Assembly: GCF_045863935.1 (NCBI RefSeq)
Contig: NZ_BTVP01000016.1
Location: 16,272 to 80,271, forward strand
Reading direction: 5' to 3'
Source: Parvibaculum sp045863935
Lineage (GTDB): Bacteria > Pseudomonadota > Alphaproteobacteria > Parvibaculales > Parvibaculaceae
DNA length: 64,000 nt
Positions 58,208 through 64,000 of this stretch are shown here, piece after piece. The position numbers and the translations under genes were made by a program. Every line of letters starts with the position of its first letter. Position 1 is the first letter of the stretch. Below the pieces are notes generated by a model. It had not been told where the DNA came from. It saw nothing but the letters and a program-made list of their open reading frames with translations, and ran no database searches.

Positions 58208-59485
58208 ATGAGCGGTGAAAGCACCTACACACCCGCCAACGGATTCTCGCGCTGGCTTGATGCCCGCCTGCCGGTCCTGCGGCTCGTCAATGACAGCTTC
58301 GTCGATTATCCGACGCCGAGGAACCTGAACTACTGGTGGACCTTCGGCGCCATCCTGTCGCTCTGCCTCGCGGTGCAGATCGTGACCGGCATCGTGCTCG
58401 CCATGCATTATGTGCCGACCACCGAACTCGCCTTCGCGAGCGTCGAGCACATCATGCGCGACGTGAATTACGGCTGGCTCATCCGCTACGTTCATGCGAA
58501 CGGCGCGTCGATGTTCTTCATCGCCGTCTATATCCACATGTTCCGCGGTCTTTATTACGGCTCCTACAAGGCGCCGCGCGAAGTGCTGTGGATCCTCGGC
58601 GTGCTCATCTATCTCCTGATGATGGCGACCGCCTTCTTCGGTTATGTGCTTCCCTGGGGCCAGATGAGCTTCTGGGGCGCCACCGTCATCACCAACCTCT
58701 TCGGCGCGATCCCGCTGGTCGGCGAATCGCTCCGCACTTGGCTCTGGGGCGGCTTCTCCGTCGGCGATCCGACGCTCAATCGCTTCTTCTCGCTGCACTA
58801 CCTCTTCCCGTTCCTCATCGCCGGCGTCGTGATCCTTCACGTCTGGGCGCTGCATGTGACGGGGCAGGGCAATCCGGCGGGCATCGAAGTCAAGGACCCG
58901 AAGAAGGACACGGTTCCCTTCACGCCCTATGCGACGATCAAGGACGGGTTCGGCATGGCGCTGTTCCTGATCCTCTTCGCCTATTTTGTCTTCTACAATC
59001 CGAACGGGCTCGGCGAACCGGACAACTACATCGTCGCCAATCCGCTTTCGACACCCGCTCACATCGTGCCGGAATGGTATCTGCTGCCCTTCTACGCGAT
59101 CCTGCGCGCGGTGCCCGACAAGCTCGGCGGCGTGGTGCTCATGTTCGGCGCCATCGCGATCCTCTTCGTGCTGCCCTGGCTCGATACGTCCAAGGTTCGC
59201 TCGGCGCGGTTCCGCCCGCTCTACAAGCAGTTCTTCTGGATCTTCGTCGCGGTCTGCCTCGGTCTTGGCTATTGCGGCGGCCAGACGCCGGACAAGATAC
59301 TGATCCATGTGGGCGAGGGCGGCTTCGACATCACCGACCTGTCGCGCATCCTGACCGCCTACTACTTCCTGCACTTCCTCGTTCTCTTCCCCGTGCTGGG
59401 GCTGATCGAGAAAACGAAACCGCTGCCCGCGAGCATTGCGGAGTCGGTGCTGCCCGGTACGCGGCAGGACAAGGCAACGAGCTGA
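58208..59485 (+). CDS. petB: Cytochrome b subunit of the bc1 complex
   Basis: The 425-residue protein has eight or more membrane helices and cytochrome-b signatures: WWTFGAILSLCLAVQIVTGI, heme-ligand His in AMHYVPTT and YIHMFRGLYYGSYK, YVLPWGQMSFWGATVITNLF, and the PEWY motif in IVPEWYLLPFYAILRAVPDK. It carries hemes bL and bH and the quinone sites. It lies 14 bases after petA. Confidence 0.98.
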   Translation: MSGESTYTPANGFSRWLDARLPVLRLVNDSFVDYPTPRNLNYWWTFGAILSLCLAVQIVTGIVLAMHYVPTTELAFASVEHIMRDVNYGWLIRYVHANGASMFFIAVYIHMFRGLYYGSYKAPREVLWILGVLIYLLMMATAFFGYVLPWGQMSFWGATVITNLFGAIPLVGESLRTWLWGGFSVGDPTLNRFFSLHYLFPFLIAGVVILHVWALHVTGQGNPAGIEVKDPKKDTVPFTPYATIKDGFGMALFLILFAYFVFYNPNGLGEPDNYIVANPLSTPAHIVPEWYLLPFYAILRAVPDKLGGVVLMFGAIAILFVLPWLDTSKVRSARFRPLYKQFFWIFVAVCLGLGYCGGQTPDKILIHVGEGGFDITDLSRILTAYYFLHFLVLFPVLGLIEKTKPLPASIAESVLPGTRQDKATS

Positions 59486-59499
59486 GGGGGAACGGACAA

Positions 59500-60291
59500 G
59501 TGAAAACAGCAATGAAAAGCATCTCTCGCGCCGTTTCCCTTTGCGCCGTTGCGGCGGGGCTCGCCCTTGCCGCGGCGTCGCCCGCGCGCGCCGCGGAGGG
59601 CGAGGTCGCCCTCCAGCATGCCGAATGGTCCTTCCAGGGCGTCTTCGGCACCTATGACCGCGACGCGCTGCGCCGCGGCTACAAGGTCTACAAGGAAGTC
59701 TGCTCGGTCTGCCATTCGATGCAGTACGTGAAATTCCGCAACCTCGGCGAGCCGGGCGGCCCGGAATTCGAAGAGGGTCAGGTGAAGGCGCTTGCCGCCG
59801 AGATCACCGTCGAGGACGGCCCCAACGCCGATGGCGAGATGTATGAGCGTCCGGGCGAGCCGAAGGATGCCTTCCCGTCGCCCTATCCGAACCCGGAGGC
59901 TTCCGCCGCCGCGCTCGGTGCCGCCGCGCCCGATCTGTCGCTGATCGCCAAGGCGCGTGCCGGCGGACCGGACTACATCTACTCGCTGCTGAAGGGTTAT
60001 GTGGACGCGCCGGAAGACTTCGAGGTCACGACCGGTTCCTACAACCTCTACTTCCCCGGCCACATGATCGCCATGCCGGCGCCGCTCTCCGACGGCCAGG
60101 TGGATTACGAGGATGGCACGCCCAACACCGTCGACCAGATGGCGAAGGACGTCACCCACTTCCTGATGTGGGCGGCCGAGCCGAAGCTCGAGCAGCGTCA
60201 CCGCATGGGTTTCCAGGTGCTCATCTATCTCGTGCTGCTGACCGGCATCCTCTATTTCGCGATGCGCAAGGTCTGGGCCGCCGCACACTGA
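59500..60291 (+). CDS. petC: Cytochrome c1 subunit of the bc1 complex
   Basis: A GTG at 59500 behind GAGGGGGA gives 263 residues; an ATG at 59512 would be four residues shorter. It has a signal peptide (ending SPARA), the heme-c motif VCSVCHSMQYVKFRNLGEPG, the axial Met region NLYFPGHMIAMPAPLSDGQV, and a C-terminal anchor MGFQVLIYLVLLTGILYFAM. It completes petABC. Confidence 0.97.
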   Translation: MKTAMKSISRAVSLCAVAAGLALAAASPARAAEGEVALQHAEWSFQGVFGTYDRDALRRGYKVYKEVCSVCHSMQYVKFRNLGEPGGPEFEEGQVKALAAEITVEDGPNADGEMYERPGEPKDAFPSPYPNPEASAAALGAAAPDLSLIAKARAGGPDYIYSLLKGYVDAPEDFEVTTGSYNLYFPGHMIAMPAPLSDGQVDYEDGTPNTVDQMAKDVTHFLMWAAEPKLEQRHRMGFQVLIYLVLLTGILYFAMRKVWAAAH

Positions 60292-60402
60292 TTGACGCGG
60301 AAATGTGACAATGAAAGGGCTCCTTCGGGAGCCCTTTTTCATGGCGCCGCCGCCGTGGTTTGTTATACCGAAGGCGCGAATTCCCTGCGGCCTTTCCTTC
60401 CT

Positions 60403-60488
60403 GCGTCATTGCGAGCGCAGCGAAGCAATCCAGGGCGGCGGGGAAAAGACTGGATTACTTCGTCGGCTGCGCCTCCTCGCAATGACGC
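60403..60488. repeat. Interspersed palindromic repeat family B
   Basis: CGTCATTGCGAG (60404-60415) and CTCGCAATGACG (60476-60487) are perfect 12-base arms around a middle with GCGAAGCAATCCAG and CTGGATTACTTCGTC as inner arms. This type of element is common in proteobacterial intergenic DNA. It lies between petC and mtnP. Confidence 0.8.
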
Positions 60489-60534
60489 GATCGGGAGGCG
60501 GGAAGCCGGTGGCGAAGAACGGCAGGAGAGACCA

Positions 60535-61428
<894 letters not shown>

Positions 61429-61442
61429 TCCCGAGGAACAAA

Positions 61443-61970
61443 ATGGACATCAAGGAATATATCCGCACCATCCCGGACTATCCGAAAAGCGGCATCCAGT
61501 TCCGCGACATCACCACGCTGCTCGCCGATGCGGAGGGGTTTCGCGGCGCGGTCGATGCGATGGTGAAGCTGCATGCGGGCGCGAAGTTCGACGCGGTGGC
61601 GGGCATCGAGGCGCGTGGCTTCATTCTCGGCGGCGCGATCGCGCATCAGCTCGGCCTCGGCTTCATTCCCGTGCGCAAGAAGGGCAAGCTGCCTTCCGCC
61701 GTGATCGGTCAGGAATACGACCTTGAATACGGCACCGACACGGTCGAAATCCATATCGACGCCGTGAAGGAAGGCGAGAATGTGCTCCTGATCGACGATC
61801 TCATCGCCACGGGCGGCACGGCGGAAGCGGCCGTGAAGCTCATCGCGCGCGCGGGCGGCAACGTCACGGCGTCGAGCTTCGTCATCGAATTGCCGGAACT
61901 CGGCGGCCGCCAGCGCCTCGAGGCGCTCGACATCGAAGTGCTTTCGCTCTGTTCCTTCGAAGGCCACTGA
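61443..61970 (+). CDS. apt: Adenine phosphoribosyltransferase
   Basis: The 175-residue protein has IRTIPDYPKSGIQFRDITTL, GIEARGFILGGAIAHQLGLG, the PRPP loop VLLIDDLIATGGTAEAAVKL and LSLCSFEGH. It makes AMP from adenine and PRPP. It lies 14 bases after mtnP, directly using the adenine released by that enzyme. Confidence 0.97.
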   Translation: MDIKEYIRTIPDYPKSGIQFRDITTLLADAEGFRGAVDAMVKLHAGAKFDAVAGIEARGFILGGAIAHQLGLGFIPVRKKGKLPSAVIGQEYDLEYGTDTVEIHIDAVKEGENVLLIDDLIATGGTAEAAVKLIARAGGNVTASSFVIELPELGGRQRLEALDIEVLSLCSFEGH

Positions 61971-61995
61971 CCTCAAACACCGCAAAGGTGGGGCC

Positions 61996-63093
61996 ATGAA
62001 AATCGACGGCACGCATTACCGCACGATCTGGGTCGCCGATGACGGCTGGTCGGTCGAAATCATCGACCAGACGCGCCTGCCGCATGAATTCGTCACCGCC
62101 TCGTTGCGGAGCGCGGCGGATGCGGCGCGCGCGATCAAGGAGATGCAGGTGCGCGGCGCGCCGCTGATCGGCGCCACCGCCGCCTACGGTCTCTCGATGG
62201 CGCTTCGCGAGGATACTTCCGACGAAAATCTCGACCGCACCTGCGACATGCTGCTCGCCACGCGGCCGACGGCGGTCAATCTCAAATACTCGCTCGATGC
62301 GATGCGCGAGGCGGTCCGCAAGGTCGGGCACAATGCGCGCGTCGAGGCGGCCTACCGGGAAGCTGCGCGACTCTGCGACGAAGATGTCGAAACCTGCCGC
62401 CGCATCGGTGAGAACGGGCTGCGCATCGTTCGGGGGCTGGCCGAGGCAAAGCCCGGCCAGACCGTCAACATCCTCACCCATTGCAATGCGGGCTGGCTCG
62501 CCTGCGTCGATTGGGGAACGGCGCTCGCGCCCATCTACATGGCGCATGATGCGGGGCTGCCCGTTCACGTCTGGGTGGACGAAACGCGGCCGCGCAACCA
62601 GGGCGCCTCGCTCACCGCCTTCGAACTCGGCCGTCACGGCGTGCCGCACACCATCGTGCCGGACAATGCGGGCGGCCATCTGATGCAGCATGGGCGCGTC
62701 GACATGTGCATCGTCGGCACCGACCGCACGACGTCCACAGGCGACGTCGCGAACAAGATCGGCACATACCTCAAGGCGCTCGCGGCGGAGGCGAACGACG
62801 TCCCCTTCTATGTCGCGCTTCCGCACACGACCATCGACTGGACGCTGATCGACGGCGTGCGCGACATCGAGATCGAGGAGCGTTCGGCGCGCGAGGTCAC
62901 GCATATGACGGGTCGCACGGAGCAGGGCGAGATCGTCACTGTCGAGATTTCCGCGCCCGGCAGCGCCGCCGCGAACTACGGCTTCGATGTCACGCCCGCA
63001 AGGCTCGTCACCGGCCTCATCACGGAGCGGGGCATCTGCCCGGCAAGCCGCGAGGGCCTCCTCTCGCTTTATCCGGAGCGGAAAGACGGATAA
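61996..63093 (+). CDS. mtnA: S-methyl-5-thioribose-1-phosphate isomerase
   Basis: The 365-residue protein contains IKEMQVRGAPLIGATAAYGL, ATRPTAVNLKYSLDAM, ILTHCNAGWLACVDWGTALA (catalytic Cys), VDETRPRNQGASLTAFELGR, VDMCIVGTDRTTSTGDVANK (catalytic Asp) and IGTYLKALAAEANDVPFYVA. It isomerises the methylthioribose-1-phosphate produced by mtnP. The following methionine-salvage genes are not present in the window, so the end of the route is unknown. Confidence 0.96.
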   Translation: MKIDGTHYRTIWVADDGWSVEIIDQTRLPHEFVTASLRSAADAARAIKEMQVRGAPLIGATAAYGLSMALREDTSDENLDRTCDMLLATRPTAVNLKYSLDAMREAVRKVGHNARVEAAYREAARLCDEDVETCRRIGENGLRIVRGLAEAKPGQTVNILTHCNAGWLACVDWGTALAPIYMAHDAGLPVHVWVDETRPRNQGASLTAFELGRHGVPHTIVPDNAGGHLMQHGRVDMCIVGTDRTTSTGDVANKIGTYLKALAAEANDVPFYVALPHTTIDWTLIDGVRDIEIEERSAREVTHMTGRTEQGEIVTVEISAPGSAAANYGFDVTPARLVTGLITERGICPASREGLLSLYPERKDG

Positions 63094-63107
63094 CGCCCAC
63101 CCAAAGC

Positions 63108-63247
63108 CGTCATTGCCGGGCTTGACCCGGCAATCCAGAAGCCGCGAAGCGGCGTCTATCTTCGCAAGGACTCTTCGGCGTCGGCAGTGCCTGGAAAAGG
63201 CGCTCCGTTCCTCGTCGTGGACCCCCGGGTCAAGCCCGGGGGTGACG
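63108..63247. repeat. Interspersed palindromic repeat family C
   Basis: The element begins CGTCATT-GCCGGG-cttga-CCCGGC-AATCCAG and ends TGGACC-CCCGGG-tcaag-CCCGGG-GGTGACG, two hairpins flanking about 90 bases. The ends CGTCATT...GGTGACG are near-inverted. A degenerate copy may lie at 25689-25733. Confidence 0.7.
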
Positions 63248-63281
63248 TGAAGAGGGGAGGGTGGAAGGAAGCCGGGAAGCG

Positions 63282-63326
63282 CTACTCCCCCAACGCCTTC
63301 TTCAGCGCCCGCTCCACCTTCGCCGG
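63282..63326 (-). pseudogene. Short C-terminal gene remnant beside the DUF4823 gene
   Basis: Directly past the DUF4823 stop another minus frame reads EPAKVERALKKALGE and ends at TAG (63282-63284). This charged helical ending looks like a protein C-terminus, but the window holds no matching body. It may be the stump of a gene displaced by the DUF4823 segment; the evidence is slight. Confidence 0.3.
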
Positions 63327-63327
63327 C

Positions 63328-63852
63328 TCAGCTGCCGAAGACGGCCTTCATGAATTCGCCAATCGGCAGAGGCAACAGATCCTGCGGGTGATCGCCACCG
63401 AACGTCGCCCATTTGCTGCTCGCCTTCGACGTTTGCGACGCGACTTTCTCTGCGGTAGCGGCGTCGTAGATTTCAAAGTTCAGAGAAATCTTGTCGGGAA
63501 TGCCCGACCACTCGGTGGCGCGGTCCTCCCAGTTCAGAATTCTTGTCTGAAGGACGTAATCGAGGTTCTTCTCTCGGGCGGTGGAAAGAGCAGCATCGAG
63601 CTCTTCGGGGTTCGATGCCTTGACGACCCGCCCTGCTCGCGGAATCAATGCTGACTGCAATGCGATTGCCGTCTGCTCGCCGGACCCAGGATAGGGCTTG
63701 TTGCCGTATTTCCCGTCTTCCGGCTGCATCACGTAGAAGCTCGCGTCGGATGACAACATGGACGCGGGAGTGTCCGTCGCTATGGGCTTGTATTTGCTGA
63801 CGCAACCCGCCAAGCCGATGGCTACCGCGAGCACAAGGACAAGTTTCTGCAT
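63328..63852 (-). CDS. DUF4823-type lipoprotein
   Basis: From ATG 63852 the 174-residue protein has a lipoprotein signal MQKLVLVLAVAIGLAGCVSK with lipobox LAGC. The mature part contains ELDAALSTAREKNLDYVLQT, RILNWEDRATEWSGIPDKIS and LNFEIYDAATAEKVASQTSK, a pattern shared with DUF4823 proteins. GC content looks lower than in the neighbours. A 15-base direct repeat flanks the region (63291-63305 and 63919-63933). The function is unknown. Confidence 0.82.
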   Translation of the reverse strand: MQKLVLVLAVAIGLAGCVSKYKPIATDTPASMLSSDASFYVMQPEDGKYGNKPYPGSGEQTAIALQSALIPRAGRVVKASNPEELDAALSTAREKNLDYVLQTRILNWEDRATEWSGIPDKISLNFEIYDAATAEKVASQTSKASSKWATFGGDHPQDLLPLPIGEFMKAVFGS

Positions 63853-63948
63853 CTCTCTACCCCCTGAAATGAGTAGAGGAGTGTAGGTCATGGGTGGGTA
63901 AGCGCAAACAGCTCGGAGCAACGCCTTCTTCAGTGTGACTTTCCTTCC

Positions 63949-64000
63949 CACCCTCCCCTTGAGGATTCCTCTGCGAAACCCATCGCGTTCGGGTTTGCCG
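63949..64000. repeat. Palindromic repeat family A, copy 4 (cut by window end)
   Basis: CCCACCCTCCCC is followed by a hairpin with arms GCGAAACCC and CGGGTTTGC (loop of 8), an inverse-orientation version of family A with yet another inner hairpin. The window ends inside it. Confidence 0.6.

Noticed and set aside
58336..59499. Open frame reading through petB into cytochrome c1
   Set aside because: The part within petB is an Arg-rich shadow; only the portion from the GTG at 59500 is real.
60292..60534. N-terminal extension of mtnP
   Set aside because: The frame is open but runs through palindromic repeat B and lacks family similarity; the GTG at 60535 has a good ribosome site and matches the family length.
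60292..60534. Possible SAM-type riboswitch before the methionine-salvage operon
   Set aside because: The gap is filled by repeat B; no conserved SAM-riboswitch core could be recognised.

Overview
The window is a chromosomal segment of a GC-rich alphaproteobacterium. The lineage markers are an FlbD-type sigma-54 regulator beside fliF-fliG-fliH-fliN, the CtrA inhibitor SciP next to flagellar genes, TTAA-N7-TTAA-like CtrA boxes, a Rhodobacter-type phosphatidylethanolamine N-methyltransferase, ExoD, paired DUF1007/NicO genes, and the MoxR-DUF58-BatA/DUF4159 cluster. The overall gene content recalls Parvibaculum-like Hyphomicrobiales, but genus cannot be fixed from sequence reading alone. No phage, IS element or CRISPR array was seen.

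Layout. 1-7.2 kb: flagellar locus on the minus strand (fliF-fliG-fliH-fliN-flbD; sciP alone; fliK-flgD), with candidate CtrA boxes before fliF and sciP and a sigma-54 promoter plus enhancer-like palindrome before fliK. 7.4-16.5 kb: mnmA, pmtA, tRNA-Met(CAT), a secreted Asn/Tyr-repeat peptide, rluA, slyX, a GIY-YIG protein, exoD, an overlapping ergothioneine operon (egtB-egtD-GST), and a cold-shock gene. 16.6-25.6 kb: NicO/DUF1007 metal export, an acyl-CoA dehydrogenase pair with an acyl-CoA synthetase, a secreted trypsin-like protease, a TetR regulator with two clear operators facing a truncated membrane ORF, and two DUF1801 genes. 25.8-35.3 kb: a di-iron protein, an alpha/beta hydrolase, a response regulator-HPt-response regulator operon, a methyltransferase, an orphan flagellin-like protein, a Nudix hydrolase, and pirin/WrbA divergent from a LysR regulator. 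35.3-40.5 kb: a HigBA-like toxin-antitoxin pair, an SDR, a GNAT, and a Zur-box-controlled zinc importer (small membrane ORF-znuC-znuB-znuA). 40.5-50.2 kb: MoxR-DUF58-BatA/DUF4159-membrane protein, divergent from DUF1285-Nudix-CCA transferase. 50.2-54.9 kb: DUF4258/DUF2283 pair, a lipoprotein, hemN, a methyltransferase, a ZIP transporter, YbaK. 54.9-56.0 kb: a visibly AT-richer DUF2971 gene interrupted by ten Ns. 56.0-64 kb: hemF, trmL, the cytochrome bc1 operon petABC, an MTA/adenine salvage operon (mtnP-apt-mtnA), and a DUF4823 lipoprotein.

Several operons are tightly built with ATGA stop/start overlaps (egtB/egtD/GST, HPt/response regulator, small ORF/znuC/znuB, DUF4258/DUF2283), which implies translational coupling. 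Three families of interspersed palindromic repeats lie between genes. The most interesting leads are the Asn/Tyr-repeat secreted peptide, the small membrane ORF between the Zur box and znuC, the orphan flagellin-like protein close to a kinase-less phosphorelay operon, the GST coupled to ergothioneine synthesis, and the AT-rich DUF2971 gene. All family assignments come from reading motifs and remembered family features; no database search was run.
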